64,000 nucleotides of DNA from contig NZ_FNQB01000002.1 of assembly GCF_900107455.1 (NCBI RefSeq), positions 496,001-560,000 of the forward strand, in the 5' to 3' direction. Positions within the stretch are counted from its first letter, which is position 1. Each line of letters starts with the position of its first letter. Made by a program: the position numbers and the translations under genes. The DNA is from Asanoa ishikariensis (GTDB taxonomy: Bacteria > Actinomycetota > Actinomycetes > Mycobacteriales > Micromonosporaceae). Positions 1 through 8,666 of this stretch are shown one piece after another. The notes below the pieces were generated by a model. It saw only the letters and a program-made list of their open reading frames with translations, ran no database searches and was not told where the DNA came from.

Positions 1-1
1 G

Positions 2-190
2 CTGGTGCGGGCCTGCCTGGAGCGGGCGACGGCGCTCGGTTGCCAGGCCGTCGTGATCTGCGTGCGCAGCTTCTCCGAGCCGGCCAAGCGCCTCTACGCC
101 CGGCTCGGCTTCGTCCGCGTGCCCGAGCGCGACTGGTCGCCCTTCCCGGGCGTCGACCTCGAGGCGCTCCGGCTGCCGCTCACGGGCTGA
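2..190 (+). CDS. GNAT-family N-acetyltransferase, C-terminal fragment (gene enters from the left edge)
   Basis: The reading frame is open from the first bases, so only the last 62 residues are present. The segment FSEPAKRLYARLGFV matches the end of the GNAT fold, where the motif (A/N)xxLYxxxGF lines the acetyl-CoA pocket and the final strand. The substrate cannot be told because the N-terminal half lies outside the window. Its last 11 bases overlap the stop end of the convergent TetR gene, so the two transcripts meet tail to tail. Confidence 0.7.
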   Translation: MVRACLERATALGCQAVVICVRSFSEPAKRLYARLGFVRVPERDWSPFPGVDLEALRLPLTG

Positions 191-734
191 TCCGCGGCCG
201 CCACAGGTCCTCGGCCACGTCGAGCGCGACCCGCTTGCGCTCTTCGAGCGGGATGTCCTGCCTTATCGCGAACCAGCTCCCGTGCACCGCGAACAGGGCC
301 AGCGCCGCGCGGAGCTGTTCGGCCGGGTCGTCGACGTCGTCGGCCATCAGGGAAGCCACCCGGAGCATCCGGTCACGCATGTCCATGCCGGAAGACATGG
401 TCTTGGCGACCGTCTGGTTCTGTTCGTAGAACCGCATCACCGATGGGTGATTGCTCGCGAAGAACTCGTCCGCGTAGCGGGACAGCAGCTCCTGCCGCCG
501 CTCCGGTTTCGGCGGCTGGGCCTCGCCCCACGCGATCAGCTCGTCGAGCCGGGCCAGCCGGTCCTCGCTGAAGCTGGAGACGATCTCTTCCTTGCTCTTG
601 AAGTGGTAGTAGAGGGCGGCCTTGGTCACTCCGAGCCGCTCGGCGATCTCCCGGAGCGAGGTTTTCTCGTACCCGTTCTCCGTGAAGAGCTCGAGCGCGA
701 CGGCCTGGATCCGGCCTCGCGTGCTCTCGGCCAC
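180..734 (-). CDS. TetR/AcrR-family transcriptional repressor, probable regulator of the adjacent drug exporter
   Basis: The 184-residue protein has the usual TetR layout. Residues 1-60 form the DNA-binding domain, with helix-turn-helix text TSLREIAERLGVTKAALYYHFKSKEEI, and the helical remainder would bind ligand and dimerise. Length is normal for the family. The start is GTG, preceded by a GGGAGA-like ribosome site. It is divergent from a 14-TM exporter across 113 bp containing two inverted repeats, the classic arrangement of a local repressor that releases an efflux gene when a ligand binds. The ligand is unknown. Confidence 0.9.
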   Translation of the reverse strand: MAESTRGRIQAVALELFTENGYEKTSLREIAERLGVTKAALYYHFKSKEEIVSSFSEDRLARLDELIAWGEAQPPKPERRQELLSRYADEFFASNHPSVMRFYEQNQTVAKTMSSGMDMRDRMLRVASLMADDVDDPAEQLRAALALFAVHGSWFAIRQDIPLEERKRVALDVAEDLWRPRISP

Positions 735-847
735 CCTTTGTCTCCCTAACTAGCTTGACGACCGGTCAGTTCGCAGCTTACCGTGCGGCTAGTAAGTTCA
801 ACTAGCCGGGCGGCAAGTAAGTCCCATCACGCTGGGGGGCGTACCCA
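735..847. promoter_or_regulatory. Divergent promoter/operator region between tetR and the MFS exporter
   Basis: Two inverted repeats lie here. At 786-808 is CGGCTAGT-N7-ACTAGCCG, 8-bp perfect arms. At 756-768 is TGAC-N5-GTCA, enclosing the palindrome ACCGGT, a shape common in TetR operators. A plausible exporter promoter is TTGACG (755-760), 18 nt, TACCGT (779-784). That would put the first repeat over the -35 box and the second just after the -10, both suited to repression. The promoter call is inference; the repeats are directly visible. Confidence 0.65.
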
Positions 848-2452
848 ATGACCACCGTCGCGCCACAAGCCATCGCGCCACAGAAGATCCGAGGCATTCT
901 CGCAGGTCTGATGATCGCGATGATGCTCGCGATGCTCGACAACATGATCGTCAGCACGGCGTTGCCACGCATCGTCAGCGAGTTCGGGGGCATCGACCAT
1001 TTCACCTGGGTCGTCACCGCCTACGTGCTCGGAACGACCGTCTTGACGCCGATCTGGGGCAAGCTCGGCGACCTCTACGGACGCAAATCCATTTTCCTGA
1101 CGTCGATCATTATCTTCCTGATCGGCTCGGCGCTGTGCGGAATGGCCGGCTCCGCGATGCTCGGCGGCCCCGGCGACGGCATGCTCGAGCTCATCGCGTT
1201 CCGGGCCGTCCAGGGCCTCGGCGCCGGCGGCCTGATGGTCGGCGTCATGGCGATCATCGGCGACCTGGTGCCGCCCCGCGAGCGCGGCCGCTACCAGGGC
1301 ATGATCGCCGGCATCATGGCGATCGCGATGGTCGCCGGCCCGCTGGTCGGCGGGTTCATCACCGACAACCTGTCGTGGCGCTGGGCGTTCTACGTCAACC
1401 TGCCCCTCGGCGGCCTGGCCCTGGTGGTCCTGGCCACCCGGATGCACCTGCCGCGCTACCGCACCGAGCACCGGATCGACTACCTCGGCGCCGCGCTGCT
1501 GTCCGTCGGCATCACCGCGCTCGTGCTGATCACCACCTGGGGCGGCAACGAGTACGACTGGGCCTCGCCGCAGATCCTCGGCCTCGGCGTGCTGACGCTG
1601 GCGTCGCTGGTGACGTTCGGCTTCGTCGAGCGCCGCGCGCCGGAGCCGATCCTGCCGCTGCACCTGTTCTTCAACCGCAACTTCGCCCTGATCTCCGGGG
1701 TCGGCTTCCTGCTCGGCTTCGCGATGTTCGGCGCGATGAACTTCCTGCCGCTGTTCCAGCAGACCGTGCAGGGCGCCTCGGCGACCAACAGCGGCCTGCT
1801 GCTGTTGCCGCTGATGTTCGGCATGCTGGTCGTCTCCGTGATCACCGGCCGGGTCATCACCAAGACCGGCCGCTACCGGATCTTCCCGATCCTCGGCGGC
1901 GTGGCCCTGCTCGGCGGCATGATCCTGCTGTCCACGATCAACGCCGCTACCACGAAAACGGTGCTCTCGCTCTACATGGTCGTGCTCGGCGTCGGCATGG
2001 GCTTCCTGATGCAGACCTCGATGCTGATCGCGCAGAACAGCGTCGAGCAGAAGGACCTCGGTGCGGGCAGCGGCGCCGCCACCTTCTTTCGCTCCATCGG
2101 CGGCTCGATCGGCATCGCCCTCTTCGGCGCGCTCTTCGTGCACCACCTGGCGAAGTCGCCGGCCGGCGCGGCCCTGGCGGGCGACGGCGGGGGCGCGGGC
2201 GTCAACCCGACCGCCCTCCAGAACCTGCCCGCCCAGATCCGCGACGGCGTGATGAGCGGCCTGGCCGACTCGATCGCGTACGTGTTCGTCTGGGCGGCGG
2301 TGATCGTGATCCTGGTGCCGGTCCTGGCCTGGTTCGTCAAGGAGATCCCGTTGCGCGGCTCCAGCGACCAGCCGGTGTCGGGCGACAAGAAGGAGACCCC
2401 GGCCGACGACGCCGAGGTGGCCCTGGCCAAGGCCGAGGCCATCGCCGACTGA
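848..2452 (+). CDS. MFS drug exporter, DHA2 (EmrB/QacA, 14-TM) family
   Basis: This 534-residue membrane protein would export drugs or toxic metabolites by proton antiport. It carries MFS motif A-like text GKLGDLYGRKSIF after TM2, the DHA2-type segment AFRAVQGLGAGGLMVG in TM4, and GPLVGGFITDNLSWRW near TM5. About 14 hydrophobic segments are spread over residues 15-505, and a charged tail follows. The ATG is preceded by a G-rich ribosome site. It is paired with the divergent TetR gene and followed by a strong hairpin, so it is probably monocistronic. The transported substrate cannot be predicted. Confidence 0.92.
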   Translation: MTTVAPQAIAPQKIRGILAGLMIAMMLAMLDNMIVSTALPRIVSEFGGIDHFTWVVTAYVLGTTVLTPIWGKLGDLYGRKSIFLTSIIIFLIGSALCGMAGSAMLGGPGDGMLELIAFRAVQGLGAGGLMVGVMAIIGDLVPPRERGRYQGMIAGIMAIAMVAGPLVGGFITDNLSWRWAFYVNLPLGGLALVVLATRMHLPRYRTEHRIDYLGAALLSVGITALVLITTWGGNEYDWASPQILGLGVLTLASLVTFGFVERRAPEPILPLHLFFNRNFALISGVGFLLGFAMFGAMNFLPLFQQTVQGASATNSGLLLLPLMFGMLVVSVITGRVITKTGRYRIFPILGGVALLGGMILLSTINAATTKTVLSLYMVVLGVGMGFLMQTSMLIAQNSVEQKDLGAGSGAATFFRSIGGSIGIALFGALFVHHLAKSPAGAALAGDGGGAGVNPTALQNLPAQIRDGVMSGLADSIAYVFVWAAVIVILVPVLAWFVKEIPLRGSSDQPVSGDKKETPADDAEVALAKAEAIAD

Positions 2453-2464
2453 GGAAGCTGTTCG

Positions 2465-2494
2465 GAACGCCCCCGGAGCGATCCGGGGGCGTTC
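2465..2494 (+). terminator. Hairpin terminator after the MFS exporter
   Basis: A perfect 12-bp stem, GAACGCCCCCGG (2465-2476) with CCGGGGGCGTTC (2483-2494), closes a 6-nt loop 12 nt after the exporter stop. The following bases TGTGTT are only weakly T-rich. Confidence 0.8.
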
Positions 2495-2583
2495 TGTGTT
2501 CGGTGTGGGGTTGCTGATCGGAACGTTGCGATAAACAGGAGTTCCGTGCAGAATCGAGCAGGGATCGCGCAGGGGAGGCACAC

Positions 2584-3639
2584 ATGGGTACGCCGGGCGC
2601 AGGGATGGCCGCGGACATCGCCGAGCAGCCGGGGGTGTACGCCGGGCTGCTGGAGCCGGCACACGCCGGCCCCATCGCGGCCGTCGCGGCCGCGATCATC
2701 GAGCGGCGGCCGAGGCACGTCGTGTTCACCGCGCGCGGCACGTCCGACCACGCGGCGCTCTTCGGTGCGTACCTCGCCGAGATCCGGCTGGGGCTGCCCG
2801 CCGGGTTGGCCTCGCCGAGCGCGGTCACGGTCTTCGGCGCCCGCCCCGACCTGTCCGACGCGCTGGTCGTCGGGGTCAGCCAGAGCGGCGGCTCGCCCGA
2901 CCTGACCGAGGTGGTCCGAGTGGCCCGGGAGACCGGCGCGCTCACCCTCGCGATCACCAACAACCCCGACTCGGCCCTGGCCGGCGCGGCCGAGTTGCAC
3001 ATCGACGTCGCGGCGGGGCACGAGCGGGCCGTCGCCGCCACCAAGACCTACACCGCCGAGCTGCTCGCCCTGCTGATGCTGGTCGAGGGCATCCGCGGCG
3101 GCACGGGGGCGGTGCCGGCCGACGAGCTGCGTGCCCTCGCCGCACTGCCCGCCCTGGCCGAGACGGCCCTGGCCGACCCGACGGCGCCCGACCTGGCGCC
3201 GCGCTACCGGTTCGCGGCCCGGCTGGTCACCACCGGCCGTGGCTACGCCTACCCGACCGCCCGCGAGGCCGCCCTCAAGCTGATGGAGACCTCCTACCTG
3301 CCGGCCCTGTCGTTCTCGGGCGCCGACCTGCTGCACGGCCCGCTCGCCCTGGCCGACCCCGACGTCCCGGTGCTGGCCGTGGTCGGCGCCGGCCCCGGCG
3401 GAGCCGCCATGCGCGAGGTGCTCACCCGCCTCGACGAGCGCCGCGCCGACGTCGTGACCGTCGGCCCGGCCGACGTGCCCGGCGCCACCGCCCGGCTCGC
3501 CGTGCCCGAGGTCGACGAGCGCTTCGCCCCGCTGCTCGACATCCTCCCGCTGCAACGCCTGGCCCTGGCCCTGGCGCTGGCCCGCGGCGAGGACCCCGAC
3601 GCACCGCGCGGCCTGGCCAAGGTGACCAGCACGCTCTAG
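2584..3639 (+). CDS. SIS-domain sugar isomerase/deaminase (GlmS-like isomerase half)
   Basis: The 351-residue protein has two SIS domains: the first around residues 30-165 (VVFTARGTSDHAALFGAY, VVGVSQSGGSPDLTEV), the second around 195-335 (RGYAYPTAREAALKLMETSY). These sites bind phosphosugars, as in the isomerase half of glucosamine-6-phosphate synthase, but the N-terminal glutaminase domain is absent. The family includes AgaS/FrlB-like deglycases and amino-sugar phosphate deaminases, so the exact substrate is open. The ATG follows a clear GGGGAGG site. It stands alone between the exporter terminator and pdtaS. Confidence 0.85.
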   Translation: MGTPGAGMAADIAEQPGVYAGLLEPAHAGPIAAVAAAIIERRPRHVVFTARGTSDHAALFGAYLAEIRLGLPAGLASPSAVTVFGARPDLSDALVVGVSQSGGSPDLTEVVRVARETGALTLAITNNPDSALAGAAELHIDVAAGHERAVAATKTYTAELLALLMLVEGIRGGTGAVPADELRALAALPALAETALADPTAPDLAPRYRFAARLVTTGRGYAYPTAREAALKLMETSYLPALSFSGADLLHGPLALADPDVPVLAVVGAGPGGAAMREVLTRLDERRADVVTVGPADVPGATARLAVPEVDERFAPLLDILPLQRLALALALARGEDPDAPRGLAKVTSTL

Positions 3640-3667
3640 AGGTCGAGGGCGTGGCACGCTTTGAGAC

Positions 3668-5188
3668 GTGTCCACCCTGCGTGATCTAGTCGAAGAGCAC
3701 ACCGCCCTGCGTCGGGGCGACATCGACCATCTGCACCGGATCGCCGGTGAGTGGCAGTTGCTCTCCGACCTGTCCTTCGCCGACCTGCTGCTCTGGGTGC
3801 CGGTCGACGACGAGGGCGGATTCCTCTGCGTCGCCCAGGTGCGCCCGACCACGGCGCCTACCGCCTACCAGGACGACCAGGTCGGCCGGATCGTCGGCGG
3901 TCCCGAGGTGGCCCACCTCGACATCGCCTACCGGGAGGGCCGGATCTGGCGTGAGGGCGACCCGGTCTGGTACGGCGATACCCCCGCCCGCCACGAGGCG
4001 ATCCCGGTGCGACTGCGCTCCGCAGACGGGGAGGGCGGCGAGGTGATCGCGGTCGTCGGCCGGGACACCAACCTGTCCACCGCGCGCACCCCGAGCCAGC
4101 TCGAGCTCAACTACCTGACCACGGCCGACGACCTGGCCCAGATGACCTCCGACGGTACGTTCCCGCCGCGCCGGCACCCGGGTGAGACCACCTCGGCACC
4201 GCGGGTCGGCGACGGGCTGGTCCGGCTCGACGCCGGCGGCAAGGTGACCTACGCGAGCCCGAACGCGCAGTCCGCGTACCGCCGGATGGGTTTCGCCGCC
4301 CATCTGGTCGGTGAGGACCTGTCCGTGTTGATCAAGCGGTTGGCTGACGACCCGCTGGAGGGCACCGACGCCGCCAACCGGGTGCTGGCCTCGCTGCGCG
4401 GTGAGGCGCCGGCCCGCAAGGAGGTCGACGCCCGCGGCGCGACCGTGCTGCACCGGGCGTTGCCGCTGATGCCCGCGGGGGTGCCGATCGGTTCGCTGGT
4501 GCTGGTCCGCGACATCACCGAGGTACGCCGGCGGGACCGCGCGCTGATCACCAAGGACGCGACCATCCGGGAGATCCACCACCGGGTCAAGAACAACCTC
4601 CAGACGGTCGCGGCCCTGCTGCGCCTGCAGGCCCGCCGGGTCGGCATCCCGGCCGCCCGGGCCGCCTTGGAGGAGTCGGTGCGCCGGGTCGCGTCGATCG
4701 CGCTGGTGCACGAGACGCTGTCGATGTCCAGCGACGAGGCGGTCGAGTTCGACGGCATCGTCGACAAGGTCGCCGGCGCCGCCACCGAGGTGGCGAGCAC
4801 CGAGGTGTCGGTACGCATGCGCCGCGAGGGCTCCTTCGGCGTGTTGCCCGCGGAGATCGCCACGTCGCTCGTGATGGTGCTCAACGAACTGCTGCTCAAC
4901 GCGGCCGAGCACGGCTTCGACGGCGACGGCGACCGGGCGGGGGAGCCCGAGGTGGTGGTTGCCGTGCACCGGTTCCGCAAGCAGTTGCACGTCACGGTCG
5001 CCGACAACGGGCGCGGCCTGCCGCCGGACTTCGACGCCGACAAGGGTGGCCGGCTCGGTCTCCAGATCGTCAAGGCGCTGGCCACCGGGGAGCTGCGGGG
5101 GACGATCGAGCTGCGCAACCGGGCGGAGGGCGGCACCGAGGCGGTGCTGGTCGTCCCGCTCGGCAAGGGCCGCACTAGCGACGCGTGA
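3668..5188 (+). CDS. pdtaS: Sensor histidine kinase PdtaS
   Basis: The 506-residue soluble kinase resembles M. tuberculosis PdtaS (Rv3220c) from the first residues (STLRDLVEEHTALRRGDIDHLH). It has an N-terminal GAF-like domain (about 1-150), a PAS domain (about 175-295; YASPNAQSAYRRMG), a HisKA_2 dimerisation helix with EIHHRVKNNLQTVAALLRLQ (candidate phosphoacceptors His304/305), and a HATPase domain (NELLLNAAEHGF, DNGRGLP). In mycobacteria it phosphorylates the ANTAR protein PdtaR, which acts on nascent RNA; no pdtaR gene is in this window. The GTG start is chosen by that N-terminal match. It overlaps the convergent glycosyltransferase gene by 14 bp. Confidence 0.95.
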   Translation: MSTLRDLVEEHTALRRGDIDHLHRIAGEWQLLSDLSFADLLLWVPVDDEGGFLCVAQVRPTTAPTAYQDDQVGRIVGGPEVAHLDIAYREGRIWREGDPVWYGDTPARHEAIPVRLRSADGEGGEVIAVVGRDTNLSTARTPSQLELNYLTTADDLAQMTSDGTFPPRRHPGETTSAPRVGDGLVRLDAGGKVTYASPNAQSAYRRMGFAAHLVGEDLSVLIKRLADDPLEGTDAANRVLASLRGEAPARKEVDARGATVLHRALPLMPAGVPIGSLVLVRDITEVRRRDRALITKDATIREIHHRVKNNLQTVAALLRLQARRVGIPAARAALEESVRRVASIALVHETLSMSSDEAVEFDGIVDKVAGAATEVASTEVSVRMRREGSFGVLPAEIATSLVMVLNELLLNAAEHGFDGDGDRAGEPEVVVAVHRFRKQLHVTVADNGRGLPPDFDADKGGRLGLQIVKALATGELRGTIELRNRAEGGTEAVLVVPLGKGRTSDA

Positions 5189-6638
5189 GCAGGGCGACCG
5201 TCAGGCCGGGCTCGTGCCAGACCTGACGGGTCGCGTACGCCGCCCGCAGGGCCGTGCCCTTCTCACCGGGCACGGTCGCCAGCGGGTCGCGGCGGTCGCC
5301 GTCGGCCAGCAGCCAGAGCCGGTCGGCGCCGGCGCGGGCCAGGCAGGCGGCCGGGTCGGCGCACTCGGTCGGGCGCAGTTCGCCGCGGTCGACGGCGGTC
5401 CGGGCGACCAGCACGTCGCGCGGTGCCGCGCCGTCCAGCTCCCGCGCCACCGCGACGTCGAGCATCCGCCAGCCGGACCGCGGCTCGTAGACGATCCCGT
5501 CGCCGGGCCGGGCGTTGGCCTGGATCACCGCGACGGCCGCCGGGTAGTCGACCGGTGCGGCGCGCGGCCACTCGTGGGTGCGGCGCAGCCCTAGCTGGGC
5601 GGGCGCGCCCAGCGCGGCGATCACCAGGACCAGCGCGAGCGCGTAGGCCGGCGCGACCCGGCGCAGCGCGCCGGCGGCCAGCACGCAGAGCAGCGACACG
5701 GTGAAGAGCAGATAGCGAGGCACCCAGAACGGGGCCAACTGGGCGGCGGTGAACAGCAGCAGTGCGGGCAGCGCCACCGACAGGGCCAGCACCGTCGGCC
5801 AACGGCCCCCGGTCATCGCCCAGCCGAGCCCGGCCAGCAGCAGCAGGGCGCCGCCGACGGCTTGGGCCGACAGGACGCTGCCGGGCAGCCCGATCAGGTC
5901 GCCGGGTCCAGGGGTAGGCACCCAGCCGAGCTGCACGCCCTGCTGCCCGCGGCCGAGCCAGACCAGCGGCGCCAGCAGCAGGCCGACCGCGCCGAGGGAG
6001 GCGGCGAAGCCGATCACCGCCCGGCGGGCACCGAACACGGCCGCCGCGTGGCCGGCGACCAGCGACAACCCGACCAGGTTGCAGAGGCCGAGGCCCAGCA
6101 GGGCCGCCGCGTACCCGGCGAACCGCCAACCGGTCGGCCGGCGCACCGCCTCCACCAGCAGCAGCGTGGCCAGGACGGCGAACAGGGCCGCGAACGCGTA
6201 TCCGCGTGCCTCCTGGCCGTAGCGCGACGTGCTCGGGACGACCGCGAACAGCAGGCCGGCGACCAGGCCGGTGCGGGGGCCGAACAGGCGGGTGCCGAGC
6301 ACCGTGGTGAGCGCGGCGGCCCCGGCCATGGCCAAGAGCGAGGGCAGCCGCAGGGCCACCGCCGAGTCGCCGAAGATCCTGGTCCAGCCCTGCATGAAGA
6401 AGTAGTACGGTCCGGTGACCGCGTCGATGTTGGCGAGCATGCGCCACAGGTCGCCGGGTGAGCGCCCGGTCGCGCTCCAGGTCGCCAGCTCGTCGCGCCA
6501 GAGCGGGGCGCGGCCGAGCTGGATGCCGACGACGATCATGGTGAGGGCGGCCGGGACAACGGGCGCCCATGGCCCCGTCAGGAACCGGCGCGGACCCGCG
6601 GTCACCCCGGTCCGGTCGTGGTCGAGCTGCTGTGTCAT
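5175..6638 (-). CDS. Multi-spanning membrane glycosyltransferase (PMT/ArnT-like, GT39/GT83 type)
   Basis: The 487-residue protein has about ten hydrophobic segments and an early loop with APLWRDELATWSATGRSP, fitting the acidic first-loop motif by which PMT/ArnT-type enzymes engage a polyprenyl-phosphate sugar. RYGQEARGYAF is also typical. It would transfer a sugar from a lipid carrier on the outer face of the membrane; donor and acceptor are unknown. The ATG at 6638 is chosen over longer frames because GGGGGAG lies 9 nt upstream. The gene is divergent from the sulfur operon. A soluble C-terminal domain of roughly 100 residues follows the last TM segment. Confidence 0.82.
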   Translation of the reverse strand: MTQQLDHDRTGVTAGPRRFLTGPWAPVVPAALTMIVVGIQLGRAPLWRDELATWSATGRSPGDLWRMLANIDAVTGPYYFFMQGWTRIFGDSAVALRLPSLLAMAGAAALTTVLGTRLFGPRTGLVAGLLFAVVPSTSRYGQEARGYAFAALFAVLATLLLVEAVRRPTGWRFAGYAAALLGLGLCNLVGLSLVAGHAAAVFGARRAVIGFAASLGAVGLLLAPLVWLGRGQQGVQLGWVPTPGPGDLIGLPGSVLSAQAVGGALLLLAGLGWAMTGGRWPTVLALSVALPALLLFTAAQLAPFWVPRYLLFTVSLLCVLAAGALRRVAPAYALALVLVIAALGAPAQLGLRRTHEWPRAAPVDYPAAVAVIQANARPGDGIVYEPRSGWRMLDVAVARELDGAAPRDVLVARTAVDRGELRPTECADPAACLARAGADRLWLLADGDRRDPLATVPGEKGTALRAAYATRQVWHEPGLTVALLTRR

Positions 6639-6735
6639 TTGCCGGCTCCCCCGATGCGCCGCAAATGCCCCCATTCGCCCGATCAGCCTAACGTGAACCA
6701 GCCCACACCGGGGCCCGGCATCTGGGACTGCCCGA

Positions 6736-6763
6736 GGTAATCGGAGCGTGCTGTGGCAGCATG
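6736..6763 (+). promoter_or_regulatory. Candidate promoter of the sulfur assimilation operon
   Basis: GGTAAT (6736-6741) lies inside the small inverted repeat CCGA-N5-TCGG (6732-6744) and about 20 nt before the leader-peptide ATG, where a -10 box would be expected. No convincing -35 is visible. This is a positional guess only. Confidence 0.3.
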
Positions 6764-6871
6764 ATGAGCGTGACTGCAACGGTCGAACAGCGCGTGGTGA
6801 CCCTGGGCCTCACGGTCCGGCGCCATGTCGACTACGGCCGTGTCCGCAGCGCCATGTGTCCGGCTCACTGA
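6764..6871 (+). CDS. 35-residue leader peptide of the sulfite reductase operon (putative cysteine attenuator)
   Basis: A short frame starts at ATG 6764 (another ATG lies just before it in frame) and ends at TGA 6871, 110 nt before the sulfite reductase start. Its C-terminal part reads RRHVDYGRVRSAMCPAH. The RRHVD...RVxSAxC pattern is known to me from putative leader peptides before sulfur genes in actinobacteria. The Cys codon sits four codons from the stop, and a hairpin region follows at once. This suggests that cysteine-tRNA supply sets ribosome position and so controls entry into the operon. It was probably retained as an RNA-level regulator, not for the peptide itself. The mechanism is inferred. 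Confidence 0.7.
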   Translation: MSVTATVEQRVVTLGLTVRRHVDYGRVRSAMCPAH

Positions 6872-6874
6872 CGA

Positions 6875-6926
6875 CGCCCGACTCACGTCCGGGCGCGTCC
6901 GCGCCGGGCTTTCTTGTGTCTTCTTT
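6875..6926 (+). terminator. Putative attenuator hairpins between leader peptide and sulfite reductase gene
   Basis: Just after the leader stop, CGCCCG (6875-6880) pairs with CGGGCG (6890-6895). Overlapping it, GGCGC (6892-6896) pairs with GCGCC (6901-6905). The second hairpin is followed by CGGGC (6905-6909) and the T-rich run TTTCTTGTGTCTTCTTT (6910-6926). The two stems share bases and exclude each other, as expected for anti-terminator and terminator forms. CGGGC at 6905-6909 could also pair back to GCCCG. Folding energies were not computed. Confidence 0.55.
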
Positions 6927-6980
6927 CCGAAGGCGGCTCGCGCGACGCGCCGCAGCTCAGACCTTCGGAGGAACGCCGCG

Positions 6981-8666
6981 ATGGCGGTCAGCAGCACCCC
7001 AGCCCGTTCGCCTCGCCGCGCCCGGGGCGAAGGCCAATGGGCTCTCGGGCACCGCGAGCCGCTCAACGCCAACGAGCGCGCCAAGAAGGACGACAACCCG
7101 CTGAACGTGCGGGCGCGGATCGAGAACATCTACGCGCACGGCGGCTTCGCCTCGATCGACCCGGCCGACCTGCGGGGCCGGTTCCGCTGGTGGGGGCTCT
7201 ACACCCAGCGCAAGGCCGGCATCGACGGTGGCCGCACCGCGGTGCTCGAGCCGCACGAGCTCGAAGACGAATACTTCATGCTCCGGGTCCGGGTCGACGG
7301 CGGCCAGCTCAGCCTCGAGCAGCTCCGGGTGATCGCCGACATCTCGCAGGAGTTCGGGCGCGACAGCGCCGACATCACCGACCGGCAGAACATCCAGCTC
7401 CACTGGATCCGGGTCGAGGACGTGCCGGAGATCTGGCGGCGGCTCGAGGCCGTCGGCCTCCAGACCACCGAGGCCTGCGGCGACTGCCCCCGGGTGGTGC
7501 TCGGCAGCCCGGTCGCCGGTGTCTCCGCCGACGAGGTGCTCGATGCCACGCCGGCCGTCGACGCGATCGTCGAGCGGTTCGTCGGCGACAGGGAGTTCTC
7601 CAACCTGCCGCGCAAGTTCAAGTCGTCGGTGTCCTGGCTCGCCGACATGCCGTACGAGATCAACGACATCTCGTTCATCGGCGTCGACCACCCCGACTAC
7701 GGCCCCGGCTTCGACCTCTGGGTCGGCGGCGGCCTGTCCACCAACCCGATGCTGGCCAAGCGCCTCGGCGTGTGGGTGCCGCTCGACGAGGTGCCCGACG
7801 TCTGGGTCGGCGTGGTCTCCGTGTTCCGCGACTACGGCTACCGCCGGCTGCGGCACCGCGCCCGGCTCAAGTTCCTGGTCGCCGACTGGGGTGTCGAGAA
7901 GTTCCGCGAGGTGCTGGAGAAGGAATACCTCGGCCGGTCGCTTGTGGACGGTCCGGCCCCGGCGTTGCCGGACAAGCCGATCGACCACATCGGCGTGCAC
8001 CGGCAGCGCGACGGGCGTTACTACGTCGGTGCCGCGCCGGTCGTCGGCCGCGTCTCCGGATCGCAGCTCAACCAACTCGCCGACGTCGCCCGGGCGCACG
8101 GCAGCGGGCGGGTCAGCCTTACCCCGTACCAGAAGCTGCTGGTCCTCGACGTTCCGGAAGAGCGCACCGAGGCCCTGGTGACCGCGCTGCGGGGGATCGG
8201 GCTGGAGGCGCGCCCGTCCACCTGGCGGCGGTCGACGATGGCCTGCACCGGCATCGAGTACTGCAAGCTCGCCATCGTCGAGACCAAGGCCCGTGGCCAG
8301 GAGCTGGTGGCCCGCCTCGAAGAGCGGCTCGGCGACATCGACGCCGACATCACCATCAACATCAACGGCTGCCCGAACGCCTGCGCCCGCACGCAGACCG
8401 CCGACATCGGCCTCAAAGGACAGTTGGTGATGGGCCCGGACGGCCGCCAGGTCGAAGGCTTCCAGGTGCACCTCGGCGGCGGCCTCGGCATGGCACAGGG
8501 CCAGGAGGGCGGCTTCGGCCGCAAGCTGCGCGGTCTCAAGACCACGGCCGACGAGCTTCCCGTGTACGTCGAGCGACTGGCCCGCCGTTACCTCGACGGC
8601 CGGACCGGCCCGGACGAGGCCTTCGCGCAGTGGGTCGTCCGAGCTGACGAGGACGCGCTGCGATGA
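6981..8666 (+). CDS. sir: Ferredoxin-dependent assimilatory sulfite (or nitrite) reductase, siroheme/4Fe-4S
   Basis: The 561-residue enzyme reduces sulfite to sulfide with electrons from ferredoxin. Two ferredoxin-like half domains frame two siroheme-binding halves. The cluster and siroheme ligands are visible as Cys422 and Cys428 (CTGIEYC) and Cys464 and Cys468 (GCPNAC). The length and the start of the fold match mycobacterial NirA/SirA. The ATG at 6981 is chosen because CGGAGGAA lies just upstream; longer in-frame extensions would run through the attenuator. Sulfite is favoured over nitrite because cysH and a siroheme chelatase follow in the same operon. Confidence 0.93.
   Translation: MAVSSTPARSPRRARGEGQWALGHREPLNANERAKKDDNPLNVRARIENIYAHGGFASIDPADLRGRFRWWGLYTQRKAGIDGGRTAVLEPHELEDEYFMLRVRVDGGQLSLEQLRVIADISQEFGRDSADITDRQNIQLHWIRVEDVPEIWRRLEAVGLQTTEACGDCPRVVLGSPVAGVSADEVLDATPAVDAIVERFVGDREFSNLPRKFKSSVSWLADMPYEINDISFIGVDHPDYGPGFDLWVGGGLSTNPMLAKRLGVWVPLDEVPDVWVGVVSVFRDYGYRRLRHRARLKFLVADWGVEKFREVLEKEYLGRSLVDGPAPALPDKPIDHIGVHRQRDGRYYVGAAPVVGRVSGSQLNQLADVARAHGSGRVSLTPYQKLLVLDVPEERTEALVTALRGIGLEARPSTWRRSTMACTGIEYCKLAIVETKARGQELVARLEERLGDIDADITININGCPNACARTQTADIGLKGQLVMGPDGRQVEGFQVHLGGGLGMAQGQEGGFGRKLRGLKTTADELPVYVERLARRYLDGRTGPDEAFAQWVVRADEDALR

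Noticed and set aside
827-2662. A 611-codon open frame on the minus strand across the MFS gene
   Set aside because: Its translation is low-complexity Asp/His/Gln/Arg-rich text, the usual antisense shadow of a high-GC gene, and the plus strand encodes a clear DHA2 exporter.
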